The notes under the pieces are model-generated. The model did no database searches. It was not told the origin of the DNA and worked only from the letters and a program-made list of their open reading frames with translations. The position numbers and the translations under genes are program-made. Shown piece by piece: positions 47,216 through 59,663 of a stretch of DNA of 64,000 bases (positions are counted from its first letter, which is position 1; every line of letters starts with the position of its first letter). The stretch comes from Paulownia fortunei (Eukaryota > Streptophyta > Magnoliopsida > Lamiales > Paulowniaceae): the NCBI GenBank assembly GCA_019321725.1, contig CM033110.1, forward strand, positions 9,727,278 through 9,791,277, read 5' to 3'.

Positions 47216-48254
47216 TTAAAGCCTCAATGCATCAGCTACGACGTTGGCTTTAACTAGGTGGTAATTGATCATACAATCATAATCTTTTACCAGTTCTAGC
47301 CATCTCCGCTGCCGCATATTCAACTCTTTCTGTGTGAAGAAGTATTTGAGGCTCTTGTGATCAGTATAGATCTCGCACCGTTCACCATATAAATAGTACC
47401 TCCATATTTTAAGTGCAAATACTACAGCAGCAAGTTCCAAGTCATGCGTGGGGTAATTCTTTTCGTACTCTTTAAGTTGTCTGGATGCATACGTAATTAC
47501 TTTGCCATTCTGCATCAGTACACATCCTAATCCATTCTTCGATGCGTCACTGTAAATTACGAATCCTCTCGTACCTGATGGAATTGAGAGAATAGGTGTT
47601 GAAGTCAACCTCTTTTTCAGCTCTTGGAAACTTCGCTCACACATATCTGTCCATCTAAACATCACCCACTTTCTGGTTAATTGTGTCAATGGTATTGCAA
47701 TCTTGGAGAACCCCCCCATAAATCTTCGGTAATATCCAGCTAAACCCAAAAAACTGCGCACCTCTAAAGGATTAGTAGACTGTATCCAGTTGTTGATAGC
47801 TTCAACTTTACTTGGATCTACTGATATTTCCGCTCCTGATATAACATGTCCTAAGAATACCACACGATCCAACCAGAACTCGCATTTCTTGAATTTGGCG
47901 TATAACTACTTCACTTTCAGGACCTTTAGTACTTATGTTAAATGTGTGGCATGCTCTTTTTTAGTTCTGGAGTAAACTAGAATGTCATCTATGAACACAA
48001 TAACAAATTTATCCAGAAATTCTTTAAACACTCTGTTCATCAGATCCATGAATGCTGCTGGAGCATTAGTCAATCCAAATGGCATCACCAAAAATTCATA
48101 GTGCCCATATCTTGTACTAAATGCCGTCTTGGGGATATCCTCTTCCTTTATTTTTAATTGATGCTACCCAGAGCGTAAGTTAATCTTTGAAAATATTGTG
48201 GCACCCTAAAGCTGGTCAAATAAATCATCAATTCTGGGTAATGGATACTTATTC
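47216..48254 (-). pseudogene. RT palm and RNase H of chromovirus B2
   Basis: After a shift at 48255 the frame continues through [15 protein letters not shown], a stop, [21 protein letters not shown] and [12 protein letters not shown] (FIDDI at 47995-47981), so both RT catalytic Asp codons survive. From 47872 an uninterrupted 218-codon stretch encodes the RT end ([33 protein letters not shown]) and RNase [55 protein letters not shown] and [12 protein letters not shown] residues of RNase H appear present (SDAS, LELAA, YTDH). Confidence 0.88.
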
Positions 48255-49049
48255 TTAATTGTGACCATTCAACTCTCGATAATCGATGTACAGTCTCATG
48301 GTGCCATCCTTCTTACATACAAACAAAACTGGTACTCCCCAAGATGAAAAGCTCAGTCTGATGAATCCTTTGTCCAACAAGTCCTGTAATTGTACTTTCA
48401 ATTCTTTCAACTCCAAGGGAGCCATTCTGTAAGGAGTTTTAGAAGTTGGAGACGTTCCTGGTTGTATGTTAATAACAAACTCTATTTCACAATCTGGTGG
48501 TAGTCTCAGAAGATCATTTGAAAATACTTCAGTATATTCCCGTACCATTGGTATTTCACTCAGAGTTGGTGGGTGTTGTTCCTCAATGTTCATGACACTC
48601 ACCAAGTACCCTTTGCAACCATCATCGAGTAATCGTTGTGCCTTCACTGTTGAAATCATAGGAAATCTGAAATTCTTCACAATGTTGGCAAATGTGAAAG
48701 ACTCTTTCCCAGAAAGTTGAAATGTCACAGTCTTTTCCTTACAGTTAATAGTAGCCCCATACTTTGACAACCAATCCATGCCCAAAATAACATCGTAATC
48801 ATTCATATCCAGTACGATCAAATCAGCATGTAATTCTCTACCTTCAACAAGTATAGCACAAGCTCTTAAAATCTGATCAGTTTGTCTAGCATCTCCAGAG
48901 GGAACTGTTACACTATAACTGATTTCTGCTATATCTGGTATTCTACCCAGCCTCTTCACGTACTTAGTAGATGCAAATGAATGCGTAGCTCCAGAATCAA
49001 ATAATACAAGTGTTGGAACACTATAAATATAAAGTGTACCTGTTACCAC
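48255..49049 (-). pseudogene. Protease and N-terminal RT of chromovirus B2
   Basis: A 264-codon open stretch. The protease begins at about residue 11 with [11 protein letters not shown], the intact D-S-G active-site triad of retroviral-type aspartic proteases, followed by [33 protein letters not shown] (substrate-flap and C-terminal strands). From about residue 150 comes the linker and RT N-terminus: [60 protein letters not shown] and [15 protein letters not shown] frameshift then leads out to GHN and stop. The polyprotein's protease is the only one in the window with its active site intact. Confidence 0.9.
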
Positions 49050-50152
49050 GATGGATTTGCTTCTGCATCTGCCCTGGTCATGGTGAACACCTTGGCTGGT
49101 ACATTCTTTTGGCTGGTCTGATTCTGTTTACTTGGGCAAAATTTAGCAATATGTCCTAGTATTCCACATCAAAAACACGTCCTGGTATCTATATAGCAGC
49201 CTCCAGTATGTCGATTACCACATTTCTGACATACAGCTTCTGGCATCGGTGATTTTCCTTATTCGACCCATGGTCTCTTATTTTGACCTTTTTGTTGTTG
49301 GCCTTGTTCTCCTTGAAATTTAAATCCCGACTTCTGTATTTGAATCGGCTTCTGTATTTGAAGTGGCCTCTTTTGCCCCACAGTCCATCTCTGTCCCTGC
49401 TGTCTGAATTACTGTCGAACCTCTTGTGCACGAGCGATTCTCAATTCAGCTTGTTATGCTACTAGTGCCCTTTCAGCCACTTGAGAAAATATCACCCCTT
49501 GAGTACCCGCCATATTCACATCCCAATATAATTCTGGCCTCAAACCCTCTAGAAATCTCTCTACTTTAAGTGCTTCAGTGCTGACCATGTGTGTAGCGAA
49601 CTTGGACAGTTGTTCAAATTTACGAATATATTCCCCAATAGTTATTGCTCCTTGTCGCAGTTGTATAAACTTATTCATCTTCATCATGCGAACTAGGGCC
49701 GTGAAATATTTATTTCGGAATAACTCCATGAATCTGTCCCAGTTCATGGTAGTAATGTCCTCTATGCTGCTGATCATGTCCACCAATGGCCTACTACCGC
49801 GAAGCATGAAAGTGGCACACATTACCCTCTCCTCTATTGGCACCCTGCTATACTGGAACATGTTTTACAGGGTCCTCAACCAGTCCTCTACAGTGGTAGG
49901 ATCAATCGCATCCTCAAATGTTGGGGGATCCAGTCTCCTAAATCATTCTCCCACCATATTTATATAGTCCGCCCGCTGTTAGTTTATCTCCACCCGCGGT
50001 TGTTCACCATTATCTCTTTGTCAAATCAGTTGTTGAATTTGTTCACTCTGTTAATCAGTTAATCATGGTATCTCAATCATTAACCGGGGTGGGTTTCTTA
50101 TTTCTCTCTATGCTCTGGCACCACCACTGCTCTCACCATGAGTTCTCACCAT
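49050..50152 (-). pseudogene. Gag of chromovirus B2
   Basis: Start chosen at 50152 (MVRTHGESSGG) because A3 and A4 start alike at the same distance from the primer-binding site. The first 90 codons hold several stops. From 49861 a 135-codon open stretch carries the capsid part: FQYSRVPIEERVMCATFMLR, DRFMELFRNKYFTALVRMMK, IGEYIRKFEQLSKFATHMV and VERFLEGLRPELYWDVNM. The nucleocapsid end (about 49230-49140) has a CQKCGNRHTGGC knuckle and a second knuckle whose second Cys codon region is a stop (CF-stop-CGILGH...C). Gag forms the particle in which the RNA is copied. Confidence 0.85.
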
Positions 50153-50307
50153 TTTGCAGCACTATTTTACACAAGTTTGACAACATATGGCCAATATAAT
50201 TCATGGAATATGTAATGCAATATATGATAATATAAAACTTACTGGCATGGCTGCGCTCCGCAAGTTCTAAGATCATGTACATGGACAGTCTACAGAATCA
50301 AGATCTA

Positions 50308-50319
50308 GCTCAAATACCA
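50308..50319 (-). other. Primer-binding site of B2, two bases changed
   Basis: On the minus strand TGGTATTTGAGC, versus TGGTATCAGAGC in A1 and A3, three bases after the LTR end. Confidence 0.8.
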
Positions 50320-50322
50320 CTC

Positions 50323-53220
50323 TATAACACCTCCATTACTACACAATTAGATATATATTATAATTTAACATGATAGAACCTGTGTGCATGCATGGAATAT
50401 TTTTTTTTAACACTTTAAGAAAAAATAAATCACTTCTTACATGCACAACCCTGTTTAAAATACTTTATAACACATGTCATGTATATAGCAGGATCGGTAT
50501 TTATATAAAGCTCAACACCCACAACGACCCAATATTTACATACTTATTTACAGTAAATTTTAAAAGCAAAATAAAGTACCAATCTAAAAATATAATACAA
50601 CAGACTCAAAATATAACAAGCCAACAAAATAGCCCAACAGGTCATCATCCATGTACACACTCTCTCAGACACCTGCAGGAGCTCCAACCGCCACCCCCAG
50701 CATAAAGATGCTTCAAGTATCGTCGTACTCACCTACAATGCATAAACTATATGAGCTAACGCTCAGCAAGTAAAGATTATGCATGTCAAAGAATAATCCA
50801 TAATATCAAGTCATGCAACTCAAAATGCTATGCTCACAATGCAATTTTATGCATCAAAATATTTCTCTCAAAATTATTTCTTTCTTAGGCCCCTGACCAA
50901 CACTACTATCCCATGCATCGAAAAAGAGCTCTGTACACCGCCATAATCCAATGGCCAATAATCATATAAGCATGCAAATCCATGCATACTCATACGCATG
51001 CAAATCCATGCACGCGAACCTGCAAATCCAGGCATAAAATCATGCAAATCCATGTATGCTTCGGTGCACTAGTAGTGGTCAGCAAAATAATTTCCTTTCT
51101 CTGAATCATACCGTGCAATGCAAGATTTATCACAATACTGGTATATGATGCATGCACATGCTAATGACAATGCCCATGTATGTATGCTCAATGGAGAGCC
51201 CTCTACTATGCACATATGATTTATGATATTACATATAATTCACACATCTACTATATCTGTGCATTGTGGTTGTAAATGAATCTTTACTTACCTTTCACTT
51301 GGTTGGTGGCTTAGTCTAAATTTGTTTAGTATTCCTCTCGAACGTTAGATGTAAAATAGCCTGTAATATTACCCAACATCAAGCACCATTCCCAATTTGG
51401 CAAGTTGAAAGCACAAAATCTCATACTAGACCTTAAACACCAAGCTATAAGCTAACAATCAAGCTTTCACAAACTAGAACCCAATATAGCCCCTCAAATA
51501 CCTCAATTTCTCATCTTAAATACATGAAAACATCATGTAATTGAAGTATTATAACTCTAATAGCATGTGCCTAATTGTTAACATTCAATAGCAACATGTC
51601 TAGGTTAAAACATGCTAAGTGATCAAATGTGACAGATTCACATTTTCATATTTTCTTGCTGTCAAGTTTAGTTGAATGATAATTTTAACATCCCTAAGCA
51701 TATCCAATCACTCCCAAATTTTTACCACACTTAGATAACATGTATATAAATGTAACCATATCATAAAATTTCTAAAAATCATGGATATAGATTTCCAAGT
51801 TCAGCTCTCTTCACGACATACTGAAACAGATTATTTCCTACCGTGACAGTTTTGCACACTTCATGACATTAATGGTTTTAGCACCATTATGTATATTCAA
51901 TCACTCCAAAATTTTCACCATACTTAGATAACATATATAAGGAGACAACCAGGTCATAATATTACCAAAAATAATGGATTTAGCTCCCTTAATTCAGTTT
52001 CCTTCACAGCACACCAAAACAGATTTTGCTATTTTGGCAGTTTGAGTGTTTCTCCAATATCATTCTCTATTTCAATTTCCAACTGATAAAACTTCATTCC
52101 AATACTCTTAACTCATATATGGTCATTTAAATGGTAATAATTATAGGTTTTATTCAACATACCATACACTTTTGAAGCCTAAAACACAAGAAAATAGTAA
52201 GATGACAGTTTCTGCCACAAGTATTTCCTATTAAGTGTTTGTCATCAAAAACCTTTTCTTTGTGCACCAAAGTCTAACTAAAAACTTTATAACACTTTTA
52301 TAAGAGATATTGAAAGCTTAATAAACAATAAAACCATTCATAATAATCTGAAAACTAAAGGCAAAATCGTAGATAAGTGTTACCTATGCAGATTTTGAGG
52401 TTAACTTGATGGTAATCACTTCTCCTTTGCTTTTCTTGCTTTTATTTTGACTTGAATCAAATTAGATCACTTGGAGACCTTAAGGTGTGTGTTTGGAAGA
52501 TGAAAATGGCTGAAATGAGGGTCTGGTCATTGCTTAAGGGTGAAGGGGTTGAGGTGTTAGCTTGAGATGTTAGCTTAAGCTTAATAAGAAAGCATGAGGT
52601 GGCAAGTGAATAGAAAATCTGATTTTCTCCCTTATCTTGCAGCCCTAATCTTGTGTGTCTCACCTATTTTTATTTGGTTGCAACCTATCTTAGTCACCAT
52701 TCATTCCCATAGTTATTTCCTATGTCCGTTCATTCGATCTCCAAACCGATTCACATCCAATTCTTAATGAAATATCAAGTTTGCATTTCTAAAATCATAT
52801 GCATATATGGGCCTTGTAATAGGACACTTAAATCACATTATATCATGTCTAATATCCCAAGTATGTTAATTTACAAATATATACTTTTGAAATAACTTGA
52901 TCAAATCAAATTAAACCGTATAAGCTTACTAGTAACACTTTTAACACTTTCAAAATTATAACCTATATATCCCATCTATATCTAATATTGATCCACCTCA
53001 TTTTTTCTTCTTATTTCAATATAAAATCAACTACTTAGATTAGGAAATTCAATAACTAATACCGTGCAAGAACTTCAGAATTAAGTTTAATATTCAAGAA
53101 TATCGTATAAAATGAAATAAATTATGCAATGTCAATAGAAATGCAAATAGCATATAAAATTAACACGTAATGTATGAATCATATTTGGCCATGTGAGTAG
53201 TAAGAGGCTCGGGTATCACA
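50323..53220 (-). repeat. 5' LTR of B2 (family B, 2.9 kb)
   Basis: On the minus strand begins TGTGATACCCGAGCCTC at 53220 and ends GGAGGTGTTATA at 50323. It is the complete reference copy for family B and matches B1 (1-2483) and B3 (23524-25043). The minisatellite with four GCATGGATTTGCAT-like units lies at 50975-51065. Confidence 0.9.
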
Positions 53221-54732
53221 ACAGCCATACTAGTAAGTTTTATTTTATGTTATAATGTATTATATATTTTATGAATTATATTGGCCATTTGTTATAAACA
53301 AAATGGTATTGCAGTCATGGTGAGAACAAGGGATGAAAATAGTAGTGGAGCCAGAACCCAAGAGAGCAGACACCTATTTCGAATAATGATTGTGATGTTA
53401 TCATTAATTAACTTACAGAGCTTGTTAAACGAAAATCAGAACAAATTCAACAACTTATCCAGCAGAGGGATATGGTGGACAACTAAGGGCTGAAATAGTT
53501 CAACCACAACCTCAAGTAGAACAGGTGGAGATAGTTGGGGAAAGATTTCGAAAATTGAACTTATCGGTTTGATGATGCACTAGATCCTATAGCTGCTGAA
53601 GATTGGTTGAGAACTCTTAAAAATATATTTCACTATAGTAGAGTTTCAGAAGAAGAGAAAGTGATGTGTGCATCCTTTATGCTTTGAGGCAGTGCTGCAT
53701 ATTGGTGAGATATAATGAGGAGCATTGAAGACACCACTATCATAACTTGGGATAGATTCAAAGATTTATTTCAAAATAAATACTTTATAGCTCTAGTTCG
53801 TGCAATGAAGATGAATGAATTTATATAGTTATAATAAGAAATTATGACAGTTGGAGAATACATTTGTAAGTTTGAACAACTATCCAGATTTACCACACAT
53901 ATGGTCAACACTGATGCATTGAAAGTTGAAAGATTTCTTGAAGGCCTGAGACCAGAGCTATATAGAGATGTGAATATGGCAGAAATCCAAGGAGTGATAT
54001 ACTCACAAGTTGCTGAGAGAGCTTTAGTAGCAGAACAAGCTGAACTTAGAATTTCTCTTACTAAGGAGATTCAACGCCAATTTAAGCAAGGACAGGGGCA
54101 ATAATGGGTTGGAAATGAAAAGAACCATTTCAAATGTAGAATCAAAAATCTAAATTCCAACCTAGACAAGGGCAACAACATTAGGATCAGAGTAAGCGTA
54201 TAAAGATTGATCAAGGCAAAGCAGCGATGTCGCAACCTATTTGTCCTAAATGTGGTGGTCACCACAGTGGAGTGTGCCCGATAGAGACTAGAACCTACTT
54301 TGTGTGTGGGAATGTTGGACATATTGTTATAGTATGTCCAAATAATCTAAATCCAATAGGACAAAGAAAAGTGTCAGCTAGAGTCTTACCATTACTATAT
54401 CAGATGCTGAGGTGAACCCATTAGTGGTAACAAGTAAATTCTCTATCTTGGCACTCCAACATTTGTATTGTTTGATTCTAGAGCTACACACTCATTTATA
54501 TCCACTGAGTATGTGAAGAGGCTGGGTAGAGAACCTGATACTGTTGAGATGAGTTACAATGTGATAATCCCTTTTGGAGATTCAAAACAAACTAACCATG
54601 TTTTAAGAGATTGTGCTATTCCCATTGAAAATAGAGAACTCTATGCTGATTTAATTGTATTGGCCATAAATGACTATGATATGATTTTGGGTATGGATAG
54701 GTTGTCAAAGTATTGTGCTATAATAGATTGGG
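53221..54732 (+). pseudogene. Chromovirus A4: leader, gag and protease start
   Basis: Starts in the leader (compare ACAGCCATGCCAGTAAG at 33568) because B2 was inserted there. Gag starts at about 53317 (MVRTRDENSSGARTQE) and follows A3 closely; stops and a frameshift break it before 53844, after which an 86-codon stretch (53844-54104) reads VGEYICKFEQLSRFTTHMV and VERFLEGLRPELYRDVNM. The nucleocapsid end has CPKCGGHHSGVC and a second knuckle whose first Cys is Tyr (YFVCGNVGH). The protease (54468-54743) starts FDSRATHSFISTEYVKRLG: the Gly of D-S-G is Arg. It is cut at 54732 by the LTR of element D. RT and beyond must lie to the right of D, outside the window, or be lost. Confidence 0.85.
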
Positions 54733-56298
54733 TGATAAATTAGTTTTATACCAACAATTCATATGCCTTTTGATTAACATTTGGTTTATTTTCAAGTTTT
54801 TATGTTACTTTTTATGCATTTAGTTTGAAATCTTATAGGTAATAGAAAAGTAAGAAGAAAATGGAAAGAAACAAAAACTTGGTAGAAATTTTGAAAGAAC
54901 CCGCATTGCACCGCTATTGATGGCAGTGTTTGTATTTCAATCATAAGTCTTTGCTCTAATATCATATTGATATTATTGTTGATCCATTGGAAATCGAAGA
55001 TATAGATATACAACTTTTATGTTTACCATAAAATCCAGTTCCTTCGATTTCAATGAGAAACATCGAGTTCAAGAGTCAACACTAGTCAAAAACTTTCTAG
55101 TATGACACATCTTGGTATTTTAGGAATAACACTCTGTACATCATATTGAGATAATTTATGAAGATATAAAGCTAAGAGACAGAGGTACAATTCATATAAA
55201 CACACCAAAAGCCCATTTAGCCTAGAAAGTGGGGAAAATTAGTTGCAAAAGGCTGTAAGTGCTATAGAAACTAGTTTTGGACAGAATGTTATGCGGCTAG
55301 CTGTCCACTTAGTGCCTAGGCACTGCCACAGGGGTAAAAAGGGCAAAATGGACTTTTTACCCTCTTTAGGGCATCTCCTATCTGATTTTAAGGATCCCAA
55401 AAAGCCTCCAAAGATATTCCTTGATGAGAGAAGGTATGCTAGATAGAAAAAGGCATGCTGGACAGAGAGAGCCATTCTTGAAGATAAGAGAGCCATTCTT
55501 GGAGACAATAAGAGCTTCAACCATTCCTCTGACTTCACAAATTGGTGAACAATTTTCATATTCTTTCTTATGTATTTCTTGAAGTTATATTCATACATAA
55601 TGAACTAAACTTTTCTTTCTAAAGGATGATGTAACCTTATTTGAACCTATGTTTTGAATTCCAAACAATATTAGTTCAAGTTATTCATCTTATTTGTGTT
55701 GTCTTGCTTAGTACTGTATTTTGATTTTTTGGCCATTAGTTGAGATTGTTGATGTATGAGATTCAATACTCGAGAGAAGGAAGATTATACATGATCATAA
55801 GGATAACACAACATAGGAATCATAGAGTTGAGAAGCTTATAAAACCTTTGATGTTTTGATGAGGAATTGATTGAACTTTTGTGGAGTTTTATTCTTGAGT
55901 TTTTATAGAGATATTGCAATTCATGTTGGAACTCATAGTCAATCCAAGGGGCATTAATAAGCATAGAAATTCTTAACTTACATATTTTGTTGACTTGAAT
56001 TGATATGTTTTGGAAGGAAGAACATAGGTAAAAATTTGGTGAGTCATTCCTCTATAATTTCTTTCTCATAAGGTATTTGTTGTATTATTTCTAAGAACAA
56101 CACTATTATATTTTATAATTTTATCTTATTCTACTTTGTTTATCAATCATCATTTGATTTGGTAGATAAAATTGGGACTATTTGAACTATAGTACTTGCT
56201 GCAATTTTTGATACAATTCTTGTGGATACAATACTTAACTCACTGTTGTATTAAAACTTGACACTATACACTTGCGGTTTGCAAAATATTTACAAACA
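54733..56298 (+). repeat. 5' LTR of element D
   Basis: Begins TGATAAATTAGTTTTATACC and ends AAATATTTACAAACA. It is paired with the reversed solo LTR at 59664-61522. It contains one GTGCCTAGGCACTG phrase (about 55312) where the solo copy has several. About 0.3 kb shorter than the solo copy. Confidence 0.85.
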
Positions 56299-56304
56299 AG
56301 TTTT

Positions 56305-56322
56305 TGGTGTCATTGTCGGGGA
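56305..56322 (+). other. Primer-binding site of element D (Asp-tRNA type, decayed)
   Basis: TGGTGTCATTGTCGGGGA, three transitions away from TGGCGCCGTTGCCGGGGA, the form usual in Athila elements. Confidence 0.75.
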
Positions 56323-56414
56323 TTGTTTTATCTTAATTGCATTAATAATGTTATGACTTAGTCTAGATTTTAGTTTAGATTGTTTTTACTTTCTTCCCTT
56401 ATTTTGATGTTGTC

Positions 56415-57780
56415 TTGTCTTGCATTGGATTATACATGTTTGTATGCATAAGACTAGTAGTCTTGACTTGGGTTATTTTGATCGAGAAATCGAGTAGACT
56501 CTTCAAACTATTAGAGCAACAAAAAATAGTTGACAATCAAGCTATAGAGGATAACATCAACAATGCTAATGTGAATGCTAATCTTCCATTTCAACAACCA
56601 CCACCACAACGAGCTATCCAGGACTATTTTCAACCAACCATGAACAAAAACTACTTCGGTATAGCTTGACAAATGATTAATGCCAATAATTTTGAACTTA
56701 AACTAGCTCTCATTAACATGGTGTAACAAAATCAATTTGGAGGAAGTGCGGCGGAGGATCCTAATGCACAATTAGCTATATTTTTGGAGATTTGTGACAC
56801 CATCAAAATGAATAGAGTGTCCGATGATGCTATTAGACTTCACTTATTTCCATTCTCACTCCATGACAAAGCAAGGCTGTGATTACAATATTTTGAACCA
56901 TGTAGCATACTGAGTTGGAATGACTTGACATAAAATTCCTTGCTAAGTACTTTCCACCAGGCAAGACACTTCAACTTAAGAGTGAGATAGCTCAATTCTA
57001 CCAACAAGAATTTGAGCCACTATATGAAGCTTGGGAAAGGTTTAAAGATTTTCTAAGAAGGTATTCTCAACATGGTTATGAGGATTGGCAGTAGGTACAA
57101 TACTTCTAAAATGATTTGAATGGGCAAACTCGAACCATAATAGATACTACCGCAAGTGGGATTTTGATGTTTAAGACAACAAATGAAGCCCATATTTTGC
57201 TTGAGGAGATGGCTACTAATAGCTATCAATTGCCTTCTGAGAGGTATTGTAGGTGTTCTTAAGGTAGATTTACATAATTAGTTGCACAAGTTTTTGCTCA
57301 TTTAAATCAATTTGCAGCTTGGACTTCTAATGGAGCTTCTCAAGGAATGGACTTCATGGCATCCACTATCGCTTCATTTATGGAAACTAAAGGTAATGAG
57401 CAGGTAAACATTGTTAATAACCATAATTTCTATTTCAGGGGAAATCAATTATCTACTCACTACCATCCAGGGCTTAGAAACCATGATAATTTTTCATATG
57501 CTAATAATCAAAATGTGCTTCGACCACTACTGGGTTACAACAATCAACCATATCCTAACCCTCAAGTAAGTTAGAAAAAGGCATCTTTGGAGAATTTGTT
57601 CAACACTTTCATTGGCGAGACAAGAGCCCGATTGAATAAGGATAAAACAAAGATAGACAATATTGAGACTCAATTGGGGTAGCTAGCTTCATGTTAGAAG
57701 CTCAAATGAAATCAATAGAGACTCAAATTAGACAGCTTGCTATGAATTTAATGCTAAAAACATAAAGAAAACTTTCCAAG
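56415..57780 (+). pseudogene. Gag of Athila-like element D
   Basis: Recognisable capsid blocks: INANNFELKLALINMV (about 56675), QNQFGGSAAEDPNAQLAIFL, EICDTIKMNRVSDDAIRLHL and FPFSLHDKARL (to about 56880), then in other frames FHQARHFNLR-like and EIAQFYQQEFEPLYEAWERF (about 56980-57040) and EEMATNSYQLPSER (57205). This is the Athila gag order. The N-terminal stretch 56415-56669 is open (84 codons) with a Gln/Pro/Asn-rich end; 57347-57574 is open and low-complexity. Stops and frameshifts break the rest. Confidence 0.8.
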
Positions 57781-58840
57781 TAATACAAAATTCAATCTAA
57801 GGGAACCTTGCAAAGCCATCTAACTTCGAAGTGGAACCAAAATATCAAGGGGTCAAAAATGAAAAGTTCTAACATGATGAGCCAATGGCAAGCACTTCTA
57901 GTCAAAGTCCTATTGAGGAACAACCAAAGGAAGAAAAAAGGCAATCAAATAAATAAACAGAGGCTAAGAAACTAAAATCTACTCCTAACTTTGAAACTGC
58001 TAAATTTAATATTCCCATTCCTTTTCCTTAAAGATTTCAAAAGAAAAAGATTGATTCACAATTTGCACAATCTCTAGAAATATTCAAGAAAATTCATATT
58101 AATATTCCTTTTACAGATGCTCTTGAGCAAATGCCCAACTACACAAAGTTCATGAAAGATGTGATGTCAAGAAAAAGGTGATTGGTGGAGTTTGAAACTG
58201 TGAATCTCACAGAAGAGTGTAGCACCATTTTATAGAAAAAAACTTTCTCAAAAATTAAAAGACCAAGGAGTTTTACTATTCCTTCTACCATATGAGGATC
58301 TTTCTTAGATAAAGCATTATGTGATCTTGGAGCAAGCATTAATTTGATGCCACTTTCTATTTTCAAGAAATTAAAAATTAGAGAAGTCAAGCCACCTACT
58401 ATCACCTTGCAATTGGCGAATAGGTCTCTCACCTATCCAAGAGGAGTTGTTGAAGAAGTATTCGTAAAAGTGGATAAATTTATATTTTATGTAGATTTTG
58501 TGGTGTTAAATATGGAGGAAGACCCTATTCATTTAATTCTTGGTCGACTATTCCTTACTACCGGGCATGCTTTGATTAATGCATAATGTGGTGACTTAAC
58601 TCTAAAAGTTAATGAGGATAAAGTGATGTTTAACATTTATCGTGCATTAAAGTTTCAAGAGCAACCATGTACTTGTAATAGGACTGAAATGTTAGAAACT
58701 TGCGTGCATGATCATTTTTTCAAAAAAATTCCTATCAAAACTTTAGAGCAATGTATTGTTCATTCCACAATGCAATGTAATCACCATGATCTTGATAATG
58801 AGGATTTAATGCATTACTTGCTCTTTCTTGAATCATGAGA
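57781..58840 (+). pseudogene. Protease region of Athila-like element D
   Basis: After a Lys/Glu-rich linker with stops comes FTDALEQMPNYTKFMKDVMS (about 58113-58170), KRPRSFTIPSTI and, after a stop, KALCDLGASINLMPLSIFKK (58314-58373), where D-L-G-A-S is the form of the active site usual in this lineage. The open frame 58344-58586 continues PPTITLQLANRSLTYPRGVV, EEVFVKVDKFIFYVDFVVLN and DPIHLILGRLFLTTGHALIN. A further open stretch (58623-58838) is the spacer before RT with TCNRTEMLETCVHDHFFKK. This protease is better kept than that of element E, which has the same layout. Confidence 0.8.
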
Positions 58841-58949
58841 GGTGGAGTTGAAGAAGGATAAATACAAGGAAGAAATAGGAAATACCACAATCAAGGAACA
58901 AACGAGTTGAAAGCATTTTTCGAGCATTTGCGATATGAATTTTATGGTG

Positions 58950-59663
58950 TTAACAACACTTATTCGGTAATTATTTTAACATCCCTATCTTTTTTAGAGA
59001 TTGAAAGTTGCTTTATGTTTTAAAAGAGCATAAATTTACTATTGGTTGGTCAATTTTTTATTTAAAAGGTATTAGTCCTTCAATTGTCATACATAAAATC
59101 TTAAAGGAAGAATATTACAAACCATCTATTAAACATCAATGTAGACTAAATCATGCAATGAAAGAGGTTGTAAGAAATGAAGTCTTGAAATGGTTGAATG
59201 CTGGAATTATTTATTCAATTTTTGATAGCTCTTAGGTGAGTCCAGTTCAAATAGTTCCGAAAAAAGATGGCATGACCATAATTCAAAATGATAGCAATGA
59301 ACTAATACCAACAACAACGGTCACAGGTTAGCGAGTATGTATTAATTATAGAAAACTCAACAAACCTACTCATAAAGACCATTTTTCCCTTCCAATTATC
59401 AATTAAATGTTAGAGCGACTTGTAGGGTATCAATACTATTATTTTCTTGATGGTTATTTGAGGTATAATCAAATTGTCATAGTACCCAAAGATCAAGACA
59501 AAATAACATTCGCATGCCCTTATGGTATTTTTACTTTTCGAAGAATGCCATTTGAATTATGCAATGCCCCACCAACATTTCAAAGATGCATGATGGCAAT
59601 TTTTTATGATATGGTGGAGAACATAATGGAAATTCTTATTAATGATTTTTTAGTTTTTGGCTC
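58950..59663 (+). pseudogene. Athila-like RT, N-terminal part (split by solo LTR)
   Basis: Landmarks: YVLKEHKFTIGWSIFYLKGI (59011), KHQCRLNHAMKEVVRNEVLK, WLNAGIIYSIFDSS and a stop, then VCINYRKLNKPTHKDHF (about 59335) and the open frame from 59407: MLERLVGYQYYYFLDGYLRY, TFACPYGIFTFRRMPFELCN and FQRCMMAIFYDMVEN. The catalytic pair, normally M-D-D-F, reads I-N-D-F (59638-59649): the first Asp is Asn. The frame is cut after VFGS by the solo LTR at 59664. Confidence 0.85.
59659..59663 (+). other. Target site duplication GGCTC, left copy
   Basis: Identical to 61523-61527 on the other side of the solo LTR; five bases as expected for Ty3/gypsy integration. Confidence 0.92.

Larger units (their letters stand above)
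44982..53220 (-). mobile_element. Chromovirus B2 (Tekay/Del-like), best-preserved element in window
   Basis: On the minus strand: 5' LTR (53220-50323), primer-binding site, gag, protease, RT, RNase H, integrase, chromodomain-like tail, purine tract and the first 635 bp of the 3' LTR up to the gap. The comparable 635 bp of the two LTRs differ by about 16 substitutions and one 2-bp indel (hand count, about 2.5%), clearly fewer than A1's LTRs. Long open stretches remain (264, 218, 166, 135 codons), but about ten stops and a frameshift remove autonomy. It is inserted into the leader of A4, just after that element's primer-binding region. Confidence 0.9.

Noticed and set aside
55239..55598. 119-codon minus-strand frame and a 67-codon plus-strand frame at 55243-55446
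   Set aside because: Both are inside the 5' LTR of element D; no family resemblance, opposite strands overlap.
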